Counted from the first letter of the stretch, positions 48,617 to 57,103 are shown. The stretch: DNA of 64,000 nt from Microbacterium sp. 2FI (GCF_005502885.1 NZ_SCMR01000003.1:1-64000); one strand, 5' to 3'. Translations and numbers: made by a program. The notes: generated by a model not told the origin, from the sequence alone.

Positions 48617-49074
48617 GCGGCGCCCCAGTTGACTGAGGTGACATCCGGCATAGGTGCGAACTCGTGGCATGCGAGCAGCAATCGGCGGGAGCAGCTGGTC
48701 GTTCGCGAGACTACCCGGGTCATGAGTGAGGAGCCGAGCGCCCCGATGGCGGCTGCGAAGATGCCGTCCCCGCTCGCAATCACGACCCGCCCGTAGTGGT
48801 CCGTGATCCGCTCCTCTTCAAGCACTTCGAGGAGAGCCAGGTCAGCTCCGTCAACGCCAGATCCCACCACGCGTCGAGCGGCGCCCCAGGCGATGGTGTC
48901 AACGCAGTTCGCCCTTGAACTACCGATGACAGTGTGATCACCCGAGATGATCGGAGACACGCGTGTATACGCGTCCCGCGCATTCCTGACATTGGCAAGG
49001 CTGACTGAGCCCGCGCAGAGGTTCTCGATGTCGATGAGATGCAGGGTCCGCATCGAGAGCATTGAAGTGGTCAT
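48613..49074 (-). CDS. NYN/PIN-like domain protein
   Basis: This ~153-residue protein has the pattern of a NYN (LabA-like, PIN-related) ribonuclease: LHLIDIENLCAG (acidic residue then Asn), a middle GVDGADLALLEVLEEERI with the second acidic site, and GRVVIASGDGIFAAAIGAL with the third. The family cleaves RNA with a metal cluster. Possible later starts (MLSMRTLHLID, MRTLHLID) exist and would fit a domain that begins directly with the first strand. It is the first gene of the minus-strand array NYN, HTH-methylase, small protein, OLD. Confidence 0.68.
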   Translation of the reverse strand: MTTSMLSMRTLHLIDIENLCAGSVSLANVRNARDAYTRVSPIISGDHTVIGSSRANCVDTIAWGAARRVVGSGVDGADLALLEVLEEERITDHYGRVVIASGDGIFAAAIGALGSSLMTRVVSRTTSCSRRLLLACHEFAPMPDVTSVNWGAA

Positions 49075-49200
49075 GAAAGATATGGAAGCACATCAGTGCG
49101 TAGAAAGCAATTACTTTCAAGCTCGGAGATGAAAGCAATAGCACCCCACATCGCAATTCTGCGACGACGGATCGAGCGCGGGCTCGTGCGCGTCGACGCG

Positions 49201-49689
49201 TCCGTCCAGACCCGCCGCAACGATCGGCGCACGGGCGTCGAGAATCGTGCGCAGTGGATCGTGCGCGACATCCATGAAGAGTTCGTCGATCGTGTGTCGG
49301 TTGGCGACAGCGGCGAGTTGCGGCGAGTGTCTGCCGAGTATGCGCGGGAGCGTGTGCAGCTCGCCTACGCGTCGACGGTGCATGGGGTGCAGGGCGACAC
49401 CGCGGATGTGTCGGTGGTCGGGCCGGATGTGGATGCGGCGGGCCTGTACGTCGGTCTCACTCGCGGGCGGGTGCACAACGTCGCGATCGTGGTCGCGCGG
49501 ACGGATGCCGCCGCCCGCGAGTCTCTCGCCGAGTCGATGCAGCGCGGCATACCGGAGCTGACGATGCAGGATGCCGTGCGCGCGGCTCAGGCGGAGATGC
49601 GGCGCGCGGCGCGGGCGCGGGACTTGGCGGCGATGGCGATGGGGCCCGTGGTTGGGGCGCCGAGTGCCGCGCGCGGGATGGGGATGTAG
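49201..49689 (+). pseudogene. relaxase 3'-end fragment
   Basis: The frame encodes a ~163-residue piece closely matching the relaxase C-terminus, from VQTRRNDRRTGVENRAQWIV through VHGVQGDTAD and GLTRGR to the same PSA-RGMGM end. Everything upstream of helicase motif V is missing, so it cannot work as a helicase. An ATG at 49096 could allow translation with ~35 unrelated residues in front. It is copy 2 of the direct repeat. Confidence 0.88.
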
Positions 49690-49798
49690 CGGCGTTCGAT
49701 TGGCGGGGCGCCCAGCGGCAAACGTGGGGTCGAGCAATCCGGGCGGGGTCGGGCATGGGCATCAGGGTTTCGCGAAATCTTCTCGCCTGTTCTGATGG
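49201..49798. repeat. 598-bp direct repeat, copy 2
   Basis: This is the partner of 43526-44123 in the same orientation. The interval between the copies (44124-49200) holds exactly the OLD, small, HTH-methylase and NYN genes. Confidence 0.85.
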
Positions 49799-49944
49799 CG
49801 GACTGACTTTCGCGGGTCGGCGGTCGAGAGATTGTCCGTGCCGAGTTGTCCTCCCAAGGTGCGGACGACATGACGGGATAGGCGGGAAGGCACAGCTCTG
49901 GTTCGGTTTGGGGCGCCGCGTTCTCGACCTTCGCCGGGCACCGC

Positions 49945-50679
49945 CTAAGAGCCCGAACCGCGCCGAAGTCGTGGGCGCCGAACACGCACAACCGGTGCGA
50001 CGGGAGTGGACGCAGTCGCGCGCGACGCGGTCGTGACGGAACGGCTGATGGATTTGAGATGGTCGCCCACCACTTCGATGTCCTTGCCGATGCGCAAGAG
50101 GGGCGGAACAGGCAGCTCAAGTTGCCGCTCGACGTCGAGGTCAAGGACCATCTGCTCCTTGTAGGACTGGCCAGCCGAACTGTCGTACGTCACCGTCACC
50201 TCATATCGGCGGGGTACCCCGGGCGCGACATCGAAGATGCGGGGCACCCGTCCGAAGAACCATACGTACGCAGCATCTGGGTTCATGACGGGAAAACGAA
50301 CGGTGCCGTCGAACACAGAGTTGACCTTGGCGAAGTGGGTCGGCATCATTCCAGGCTTGAAAAATCCATCGATGGAGGTGAAAGGTATGTCTACCGACAG
50401 GCGCACATTGAGCGCTGGGCTTCGTCCGGAGTTGCGCACTGCGAGGAACATTGTCCCCTCCAGCGGTTGACCGCGACTCTTCGACACTTGCCGATCCATC
50501 TGCAGATATACCTGCACACGCGGTCGACTGATCTCCAGGTTGGCCTGGCGTGTTCGCTCATTGGCGTGGACGAGCTCGCGGTTAGAGGAATCGACCTGCC
50601 GGATCTGATACCACGTGAATGCGAGGGCGCCTAGCACCGTTGCCCCGAACAGGGCCTGCCATTCTTCGGCCGTCGGCAT
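49945..50679 (-). CDS. single-pass membrane protein, unknown
   Basis: This 244-residue protein (MPTAEEWQALFGATVLGALAF...) has one N-terminal transmembrane helix, then a short coiled-coil segment (SNRELVHANERTRQANLEI) and a beta-rich domain (VYLQMDRQVSKSRG, FLAVRNSGRSPALNVRLSVD). This layout is common in uncharacterised actinobacterial proteins. No catalytic motif is seen. An IS30 element begins about 60 bases upstream of the ATG, so its native promoter may have been displaced. Confidence 0.6.
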   Translation of the reverse strand: MPTAEEWQALFGATVLGALAFTWYQIRQVDSSNRELVHANERTRQANLEISRPRVQVYLQMDRQVSKSRGQPLEGTMFLAVRNSGRSPALNVRLSVDIPFTSIDGFFKPGMMPTHFAKVNSVFDGTVRFPVMNPDAAYVWFFGRVPRIFDVAPGVPRRYEVTVTYDSSAGQSYKEQMVLDLDVERQLELPVPPLLRIGKDIEVVGDHLKSISRSVTTASRATASTPVAPVVRVRRPRLRRGSGS

Positions 50680-50740
50680 GTTCTCGAAGCGCCACCATTG
50701 TCGGCGACGGTTGAAAACGAGGCCATAGCGACGGGGTGTT

Positions 50741-50763
50741 TTCCAGTGACGATCGCAACGAGG
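50741..50763. repeat. IS30 left inverted repeat
   Basis: The repeat starts TTCCAGTGAC and ends in CAACGAGG; it matches the complement of 52005-52027 at 19 of 23 positions. It lies 23 bases upstream of the transposase ATG. Confidence 0.8.
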
Positions 50764-50785
50764 ACCGTTCGAAGGGGGTTCTCGT

Positions 50786-52018
50786 ATGTCTTCTCGTCGT
50801 GTTCCGAAGGGGCCTGGTCGTCGTCCGATGACCGACAAGCGCCGGCAGTTTCTGGAGTTGCTCGCTGAGGGTTGGTCCGTCCGCGGAGCGTGCACAAGGC
50901 TGGGAATCTCGCGGTCGTCGGGTAACCGTTGGAAGAACGGCTCGTTGGAGCGTCAGAAGGATGGCACGGTCAAGTTCGTGCCTCCTCTCGAGCCGCTTGC
51001 TGCCCGCACGATCTCGCCTCGGTTTCTCTCCGAGGCTGAGCGCATTCAGATTGCCGACCTCGCTAGTCGCAGCCTCGGCCCGACCGCCATCGGGCGAGCA
51101 CTGGGCAGAGCACCGTCGACCATCAGTCGAGAACTCCGCCGCAATCTCCATGCCTCCGGCCAGTACCGCCCATTCCACGCGCACTCGGCCGCGGCGACGC
51201 GGCGGCGTCGCACCCGCCCACTCAAGCTGTCCATGGACGCCGCGTTGCGCGAGTTCGTGCTCGCCAGACTCGGGGAGCGATGGAGTCCGCAGCAGATCGC
51301 CCGAGCGCTCAGACTCGCTCACCCGACTGACCCGAGGGCGCGGGTTGCGACCGAGACGATCTATCAGGAGATCTACCGGCCAGGCTCGGGGCTCATCCGC
51401 AAGCCGGAACCCTCGCCGCTGCGCACTGGGCGCGATCACAGGCGTGGACAGAGCCGCCAGGTCCGCACGCGTCGGCGGTTCGCGCAGCCGATGCTCTCCG
51501 TCCATGACCGCGGCTTCGACCCGACCGACAGATCGGTCGCGGGTCATTGGGAAGGAGACCTCATCGTCGGACCGCACAACCGTTCGGCGATCGGCACGCT
51601 CGTCGAACGGCAGACCCGGTTCGTGAAGCTGCTGCACCTGCCCGCGCACAACTCCACCGAGCTGCTCCACGCACTCGTGAGAACACTCAACGAACTGCCG
51701 CCGCCGTTGCGGCAGACGGTGACTTGGGACCAGGGCACGGAGATGGCCCGGCACCTCGAGATCACTCAGGCGACCGGCACGAGGATCTACTTCTGCGACT
51801 CGGCCAGCCCGTGGCAGCGAGGGTCCAACGAGAACGCGAATGGGCTCCTACGGCAGTACTTCCCAAAGTCGACCGACCTCTCCGTCCATAGCACCCGCGA
51901 CCTCGCGCGCGTCGAGAACGAGCTCAACCGCCGGCCCCGCATCACCCTCGGCGACCGGAGTCCCGCCGACCTTTTCGCGACCCTGCTAGCCTCCGAGAAT
52001 CACCCCTCGTTGCGATGA
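50786..52018 (+). CDS. IS30-family transposase
   Basis: This 410-residue protein has two N-terminal HTH regions (LAEGWSVRGACTRLGISRSS; RSLGPTAIGRALGRAPSTIS) as in IS30 transposases. The DDE catalytic core is visible: GHWEGDLIVG (Asp), TVTWDQGTEM (Asp) and NENANGLLRQYFPK (Glu), followed by LNRRPRITLGDRSPADLF. The frame is intact, so the element may be active. The gene stops inside the right inverted repeat. Confidence 0.93.
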   Translation: MSSRRVPKGPGRRPMTDKRRQFLELLAEGWSVRGACTRLGISRSSGNRWKNGSLERQKDGTVKFVPPLEPLAARTISPRFLSEAERIQIADLASRSLGPTAIGRALGRAPSTISRELRRNLHASGQYRPFHAHSAAATRRRRTRPLKLSMDAALREFVLARLGERWSPQQIARALRLAHPTDPRARVATETIYQEIYRPGSGLIRKPEPSPLRTGRDHRRGQSRQVRTRRRFAQPMLSVHDRGFDPTDRSVAGHWEGDLIVGPHNRSAIGTLVERQTRFVKLLHLPAHNSTELLHALVRTLNELPPPLRQTVTWDQGTEMARHLEITQATGTRIYFCDSASPWQRGSNENANGLLRQYFPKSTDLSVHSTRDLARVENELNRRPRITLGDRSPADLFATLLASENHPSLR

Positions 52019-52027
52019 CTACTGGAA
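52005..52027. repeat. IS30 right inverted repeat
   Basis: This is the complement of the left repeat with four mismatches. It overlaps the last codons and stop of the transposase gene, a normal feature of compact IS30 elements. Confidence 0.8.
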
Positions 52028-52031
52028 TACA

Positions 52032-52628
52032 AGACGTCGCAATGGCCTACTTTTCGAGCGTCGTCGACAACCATGCGCCGAAGAATGAAGCAGACAGGCA
52101 AAACAGGCCAAAGGCGAGGACCAATGCGCCTACGAACGACAGTGCGCGATGCGACTTGATGAAGTTTCCCATTTGGCGTAACAGTACGGCGACTACCCAC
52201 GGAACGGCGAGGTCCAACTGACGGTCCCCTCCGGTGGCTCGGGCATGGGCCGGTCGGCACGAACTTCCTGGACTGAAGACTTGCGTCGCAGGACTCGACG
52301 ACCCCGCCTACCTGTTGAGTAGGGGGCGGCAGCGCCGCTCGGTCTCGTCGAATAAGCAAACGTCTTCGGTGTTGATCGTCACTGCGGGAGCAAGTACTGG
52401 GCGGGCGGAACGCTTTCTCCGACTACTCGACATAGCTGCGCGACTCGGGTCGCCGCCGGCCAGCACCACCGACTACTTCTGAGCGTGGCCCGCGATGGGG
52501 CTTCTATGGCCTTTCTGACCGGGCAGGTGCGAGGTCGACGAGCGGGGCTTGGCGGACGAACTTCACCCGTTGCTAGCTCGTACGGGCAACATCCCCGCGC
52601 CCGCGAGAAGGCACCTTCACGAGCAGCA
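52032..52628. other. ~600-bp gap right of the IS
   Basis: No firm gene. The best candidate is a minus-strand 41-codon frame (52172 to 52047; MGNFIKSHRALSFVGALVLA...) that encodes one membrane helix and ends TTLEK. Its frame continues upstream without a start, so it may be the tail of a gene cut by the IS. In-frame extension of the next gene also reaches back to 52485 but looks non-coding. Confidence 0.35.
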
Positions 52629-54524
52629 ATGACGGCATGGACAGGGCCTACACTCGCGGTGTGCGCCAGTCGCGAAACGAGCCTCTCCGGTCGATGTCCG
52701 GAGGACACACGCCGAAAGCTCATCGACATCCAAGGGCACGGCGCCGAATGGGGCCCAGAAGTGAAGCCGCCTGAGTACTACCAGACTCGTGTCCCACCAA
52801 TCGACCGACCGGATGGTCGGACTGCGAGCCCCGAAATCACAAGACTTCGCGCCGCCACGCGTGCTCTCCGATTGCACCTCGATAGCCTGCCGGTGGACTA
52901 CAACAGCGGGTCGGGACCGGACCGTTTTTTAGCCGGTATCAGCTTCAATTTTGCCCGCCAGCGTTACGGCTGCGCTGAATCCCTAATCGGATCCGGCATG
53001 GGCGGGGTAGTCCTCGGCGCGATCAGCAGAAGCGTCCTCGTCGATGGATTGATGTGGCGCTGGGTCGCCGCGGACCCGTCGACACGACGTCTGATCCTCC
53101 TCGGCGGTCTTCTCCGTGAGCGCAGCGGCATCTGCGACGCGGCCGACAAGGGTGGCGTGACCATTACGAACCTCCCGCGATGGTTGATGCCAATCCCTCC
53201 CGTGGCCGGTCTCGCAGGACTTGAAGCATGGTGGGACAACCCTCAGATGCCCGACGCTGATGCACTCCTCGAGGACTTTCTCAACACCGCCGGGGATCCC
53301 AATGCGGCGCCGTCTGGCGACCCGATGCATCTTCTCGACGCTGCCGGTTTGCGAGGAGCCGTGCTGGTGCTCGCCTTTGCCGGTCACGGCAATTTTCTGG
53401 GCCTCCAAAGCTGTCTGACTGAGGACGGGCAGCCTGGCCACGATCTTCGGGATGTTTATGAGGCGTTGTTCATGCATGCTGCCGCCGTCGGAGTGTTGGC
53501 CGTGCTTCACGGGACGGCAGCAACCGTTCCCGAGTTATGGCCCCAAGACGTCGAGCAAGAGCAATTCATGCAGGACGCAATCGCGTTCGGGCAGGAGATC
53601 GCTGACAGTGCGCGTCCGATCCACAGGTTGGTTGCGCCGAGACCACGAAGGTACAACGCCCAACGTGCTCGAACGCGCGAGTCGCGCGACAAGCTGAACC
53701 CTCAAGCTCTCCTCGCTCCAAGACACGCGGAGCCGTTTGGCGGCGACCTTCGGCCAACGATCGACGCTGCGGAACGTTTCTGGGTGCGCTCCCGGGCGAC
53801 TCCGGTCACTGAGGAGCACTTCGCCGGGCAAGTGATGCTGCACGAGGTACTCAACTACGGAGGCGCGTACTCAAACCTCGAAGCCGCACTCGCCACCTAC
53901 GACAAAGACGGTTCAGGACCGATATCGGTCTTCGCCGCGCGGATGCTGCTCGAGGAAGCTGCCCGGCTCCGCTGGCGATTCAGCGTGACGGAAGATGAGT
54001 TTGCGGATCGAGCGACACAGTACTTCGATGAGTTCCGGTACCGCCGTAACAAGACCGTCAAGCTACTTGGTGGCAACGGCGTCCCGAAAGCGGACGCCGA
54101 GAGACTCTTTGAACTTCCGTCAAGGGTGCAATCACCGCCACCACAACCCCCGACGAAGAACAGGAGGCCCATTCCGACCACGGCGGCAATGATTGATCAG
54201 TTTGGCGTTGCGACGCAGCCGCGGGAGCCGGGCTGGCTGGGCGTGGCGTACTCCTTGTTGAGCCAGGTAACACACGCGACCCCTCTTGGCGCCTTACACA
54301 CGATCCACTTCTCCGCATACGATTCCCTGCAAACTAACGTGCTCACACCGGAGTTGGTCGCGCTCGCACTGGACGTCGCGTGCATGGCGGCTGCCTACCT
54401 GATCGGTCACTCGTCGCTCGTTCTTACCGACATTGGCCGTGATGGGATCGAGTTCCGTGACAAGCTTCGGCTCGAAGCTTCGAGAGTTCACGCGGCGGCG
54501 CGCGTCGTCCATGGCCTCGGCTAG
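52629..54524 (+). CDS. large protein of unknown function
   Basis: About 631 residues from the ATG at 52629 (MTAWTGPTLAVC...). The frame is open from a GTG at 52485, and another possible start is GTG 52761 (VKPPEYYQTRVPP), so the start is uncertain. The protein is mainly helical, with hydrophobic stretches (LIGSGMGGVVLGAISRSVLV; GAVLVLAFAGHGNFLG), a YFDEFRYRRNKTVKLL segment, a Pro-rich linker, and VAYSLLSQVTHATPLGALH near the end. That last part recalls DUF5677-like helical proteins with a Tyr-x-x-Leu-Ser...His motif. No catalytic assignment is possible. Confidence 0.6.
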   Translation: MTAWTGPTLAVCASRETSLSGRCPEDTRRKLIDIQGHGAEWGPEVKPPEYYQTRVPPIDRPDGRTASPEITRLRAATRALRLHLDSLPVDYNSGSGPDRFLAGISFNFARQRYGCAESLIGSGMGGVVLGAISRSVLVDGLMWRWVAADPSTRRLILLGGLLRERSGICDAADKGGVTITNLPRWLMPIPPVAGLAGLEAWWDNPQMPDADALLEDFLNTAGDPNAAPSGDPMHLLDAAGLRGAVLVLAFAGHGNFLGLQSCLTEDGQPGHDLRDVYEALFMHAAAVGVLAVLHGTAATVPELWPQDVEQEQFMQDAIAFGQEIADSARPIHRLVAPRPRRYNAQRARTRESRDKLNPQALLAPRHAEPFGGDLRPTIDAAERFWVRSRATPVTEEHFAGQVMLHEVLNYGGAYSNLEAALATYDKDGSGPISVFAARMLLEEAARLRWRFSVTEDEFADRATQYFDEFRYRRNKTVKLLGGNGVPKADAERLFELPSRVQSPPPQPPTKNRRPIPTTAAMIDQFGVATQPREPGWLGVAYSLLSQVTHATPLGALHTIHFSAYDSLQTNVLTPELVALALDVACMAAAYLIGHSSLVLTDIGRDGIEFRDKLRLEASRVHAAARVVHGLG

Positions 54525-54792
54525 TCGGCCAGGCGTAGCCGACTCATCGAGGAGCGCAGATTGCTTAGGCAGAGGTCGCTCGTGACTGCCACGACGCGTG
54601 CCCGAGGGAAGTGGCCCTAGACGAACCGCCCGCGAAGAATCGATGCACGCCCGAGAACCGGCCTGCGGTCGCTGTTGAACCGAACCTTGCTCTGTGAGGC
54701 GTAGCGCCACGCTGGATAGCCCGCAGTGGGGTGCTGGGCTGGGACGGCCGTGCGAGCCCTCAGAATTGACGTGTTAGCGCGCTTGAGTCGCC
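54525..54792. other. intergenic region with possible gene remnant
   Basis: No complete gene. On the minus strand a start-less frame of ~38 codons reads HPTAGYPAWRYASQSKVRFN and runs to RGRFV-stop near 54618; it looks like the end of a lost gene rather than noise, but is too short to assign. Confidence 0.3.
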
Positions 54793-55365
54793 TCAATCTC
54801 CCCAGAGTTCGTTGACGGCCGCTTTGTGGTCGGCGGCGCGAGCGTCATCGAGGCCCGACTCTTCCCGACCCAGTTCCGTGAGGGCGGCAGCGAGTTCGTT
54901 GAAGTCGCTCTCGGTGTATAACTCCTGCGGAAGCGTCTGGGGAATGTCGCGGTGATACGCATTGGTTTTGAAGTACCCGTAGCGCGCGAGAATGTCGGTC
55001 GGACCACTGACCCTCCCGCGGAACTTCGCGAAGAGCGCGCTGTGTATGTGGCGGGCCTCAACCCTGCTATAGCTGCTCTCAGCTCGTGGCCAATCGATCT
55101 CGTCGATCGCACCGATGAATTCATCACCGAGCCGCTTCGCTTCCGCTGCCAGGTCCGCCCGCATCTCATCGATGCGTTCCTTGCCTAGTTCCCGTGTTAC
55201 GTCGGGCTGCTTGTGCGCGGAGCGCTTTGCGATCGCCTCGACCTTTTCGGGCATGTTCGCCGCGATATTCTCGAGCACGGAACGCTTCAGCGCGCCCACC
55301 TTAGTCCGCGCCGCGCGGACAGCCGCTTGCGCTCGTTCGATCTCTGCCTCAGTCGCTTCGCTCAC
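54793..55365 (-). CDS. coiled-coil protein, unknown
   Basis: This 190-residue protein starts (GTG 55365) SEATEAEIERAQAAVRAART and stays helical and charged to about residue 85 (RIDEMRADLAAEAKRLGDEF). It then has a mixed domain with HIHSALFAKFRGRVSGPTD and FKTNAYHRDIPQTLP. Upstream sequence in the open frame overlaps the divergent gene and looks non-coding. I recognise no family. The start is not supported by a clear ribosome site. Confidence 0.5.
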   Translation of the reverse strand: MSEATEAEIERAQAAVRAARTKVGALKRSVLENIAANMPEKVEAIAKRSAHKQPDVTRELGKERIDEMRADLAAEAKRLGDEFIGAIDEIDWPRAESSYSRVEARHIHSALFAKFRGRVSGPTDILARYGYFKTNAYHRDIPQTLPQELYTESDFNELAAALTELGREESGLDDARAADHKAAVNELWGD

Positions 55366-55521
55366 GATCGCGAGCGTACCGCGGTGCGCCGACACTCTTT
55401 GCCTAAGTCGGGGCGCGTTTCTCCGGCGCACATGCGAAAGCCGTGCAGCGACATCACAAGGTGATCGGATGCCGTTGGCCTCTTGGTCGATAGTAGAAGC
55501 GAGCCTCCTTTCGGAGGCGGA

Positions 55522-55785
55522 ATGGAGATCGCCATGGCACTGATTGCCACTGCAACACGTAACGTCGACGCGCAGCCGCACAACCAACACGCCTGGAAGC
55601 TCGTCGTCTTTGACGGCTCGCAGCAGGTCTGGGACGACATCGTCTACGATCACACTCTGGTCCCCGACCTGGCGCTGGAAGAACAGTTGGTTGGGCGACT
55701 CATGAATGGGCCGTACACATCGACGGCGCAAGACGTGATTCGAACGAAGGACGGGTACCGAATCGAGAACGTCCGACGTCGCTAG
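55522..55785 (+). CDS. small hypothetical protein
   Basis: This 87-residue protein (MEIAMALIATATRNVDAQPHNQHAWK...) has a good GGAGG site before ATG 55522; the ATG at 55534 with GGAG is an alternative start. The middle part, WKLVVFDGSQQVWDDIVYDH, is beta-rich and the end is basic (IENVRRR). No family recognised. It is divergent from the coiled-coil gene. Confidence 0.5.
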   Translation: MEIAMALIATATRNVDAQPHNQHAWKLVVFDGSQQVWDDIVYDHTLVPDLALEEQLVGRLMNGPYTSTAQDVIRTKDGYRIENVRRR

Positions 55786-55790
55786 GGACT

Positions 55791-55802
55791 ACCTGATCAG
55801 GT
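55791..55802. promoter_or_regulatory. perfect palindrome ACCTGATCAGGT
   Basis: A 12-base perfect palindrome six bases after the stop of the small hypothetical gene and downstream of the excisionase-like gene. Eleven bases of it plus context (CTGATCAGGTA, one base changed at the left) recur at 29599-29610 beside attL. It may be a protein-binding site. Confidence 0.3.
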
Positions 55803-55873
55803 AAGCCGTGCTCGCTTCAGCACTGCGATGACGCGAGCTCCATTGCGTTGAGGCGCCGTCGCCGTTGTATCTG

Positions 55874-56053
55874 TCAGGCGTCTACACCAAAGGCGCGCAG
55901 CAGCGGCACGCGGGGGATCATCCGACGCGGCCCAAGCTGGACCGTGGGGATGGTGCCGTTCTCGATGCCGAGCTTGATCGTGCGGTAGTCGACGCCGACG
56001 AGCTTGGCGGCATCCTTCATCGTAAGAGCGAGCTGCTCCGGTGAGCGGTTCAT
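55874..56053 (-). CDS. 59-aa HTH protein (excisionase-like)
   Basis: The frame encodes MNRSPEQLALTMKDAAKLVG then VDYRTIKLGIENGTIPTVQL and GPRRMIPRVPLLRAFGVDA. The MKDAAKLVGVDYRTIKLGIE part is a MerR/Xis-type winged HTH that recognises DNA, and the final strand pair GPRRMIPR is typical of the HTH_17 excisionase family. A GAAGGG site lies upstream of ATG 56053. It is a good candidate for the recombination directionality factor paired with the integrase at the other end. Confidence 0.72.
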   Translation of the reverse strand: MNRSPEQLALTMKDAAKLVGVDYRTIKLGIENGTIPTVQLGPRRMIPRVPLLRAFGVDA

Positions 56054-56172
56054 AGCCTATCCCTTCGTTGAGCCAGCACTGTCAGTCTCCCTTCGTCGCA
56101 AAGTACCACACTGCTGAGCCAAGATCGACAGTCTTCTTCGCGAATCGCCGACGACCTGGAATAGTGGGCTCC

Positions 56173-56817
56173 ATGGCAGACGTCGAGGCATATGACATCA
56201 GCGACGAGCGCGTCGAGCTCGGCAGCCGCGTAACCCTGCCGAAGTCATGGCATGCGCGCGTGTCGGGGGAGCAGGATGTGCCCGGCACGATCACCGTGCG
56301 CGTGGAGTGGGATGCTGCGCTCGGCCGGACTGCGGTCGTGTTCGCCGCTGTCGAGCGCGAAGGGGAAGGCGTCGACATCACCAGCCAGATGCTCCGCGAG
56401 GTGCGCACGCATTGGATCATGGCGAGGTCGGCGATCGAGGTCGTCACGGTCGACGTCAAAGGAGATGGTGAGGGTGGCCTCGACCGCATCCCGGTGCAGG
56501 AGTTTCTCGGCCGCTTGCTGGCGCAGCAGGAGCGCGAACCCTTGGAATCCCTCTACGCGGCGGTCGCCGTCTATCGCGTTGCGACGGCGATCAGCTTTCC
56601 TCCGCTCAAGCTCGTCTCCGACACTCTCCAGATCAGCCAGAGCACAGCGACCCGCCTCATGAAGACCGCCCGCGATGCGGGTCTCGCGCCGGAGGTACGG
56701 ATCCAGGAGCCTCGACGTGCGCCGGCGGTTGACCCATACAACCCGGGCAGGCGGTTTGACCCTTCGGCGCCCTACGCCGGACCCGCTCAGTCCGGAGGGC
56801 CGTCGATCGGTCTATGA
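56173..56817 (+). CDS. putative DNA-binding regulator, unknown family
   Basis: This 214-residue protein (MADVEAYDISDERVELGSRV...) has an N-terminal beta-rich half and a C-terminal helix-turn-helix-like segment, LVSDTLQISQSTATRLMKTA, which resembles MarR/HTH folds. A Pro/Arg-rich tail follows. Similar proteins occur near integrase/excisionase genes of actinobacterial elements (recollection). It is divergent from the excisionase-like gene, with about 120 bases between, so the two may be co-regulated. Confidence 0.55.
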   Translation: MADVEAYDISDERVELGSRVTLPKSWHARVSGEQDVPGTITVRVEWDAALGRTAVVFAAVEREGEGVDITSQMLREVRTHWIMARSAIEVVTVDVKGDGEGGLDRIPVQEFLGRLLAQQEREPLESLYAAVAVYRVATAISFPPLKLVSDTLQISQSTATRLMKTARDAGLAPEVRIQEPRRAPAVDPYNPGRRFDPSAPYAGPAQSGGPSIGL

Positions 56818-56889
56818 CGCCTTCACGTGGGGCAGGATCGCGTGGATCCCGGCAGGCGAGCCGGGACTTCGTGGGCGACCCTCGCGCCC

Positions 56890-57047
56890 TCACGCCGGAG
56901 CGACCACGCGGATCCCTGCCGTCGCGGCGGCTCGGGCGAGCTCGTCATCGTAAGGTGACGAGCTCGTCGGCACCGATCCTCAATGCGGTCGCAAGGTGTA
57001 TCGCGTCGTTCGAACGCAGCGGAGCATGAGCCACAAGGCTTAGCACA
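56890..57047 (-). pseudogene. VapC-type PIN toxin remnant
   Basis: The minus strand reads SLVAHAPLRSNDAIHLATAL then RIGADELVT, which is the C-terminal half of a VapC PIN toxin with its acidic DAIHLATAL motif. One extra T (near 56951) shifts the frame; correcting it continues YDDELARAAATAGIRVVAPA to a stop at 56890. The N-terminal half and any VapB are absent, so it is dead. Confidence 0.7.
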
Positions 57048-57083
57048 CTGCACGGTGGACGGGAACTAGTGGCCTTGTCTAGT

Positions 57084-57103
57084 GAGCAATATGCTCAAAA
57101 CCG
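57084..57103. repeat. GAGCA-N3-TGCTC palindrome, copy 1
   Basis: TGAGCA-ATA-TGCTCA followed by AAAACCGT, in an AT-rich patch inside the right end of the island. It is nearly repeated at 57301-57320. Confidence 0.5.

Larger units (their letters stand above)
50737..52031 (+). mobile_element. IS30-family insertion sequence
   Basis: About 1.3 kb bounded by imperfect inverted repeats. The left repeat starts TTCCAGTGACGATCGCAACG at 50741; the right is its inverse ending ...ACTGGAA at 52027, with four mismatches over 23 bases. TGT just outside matches on both ends. It contains one transposase gene. I could not identify a target-site duplication with confidence, so the outer ends may be off by a few bases. 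Confidence 0.82.
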
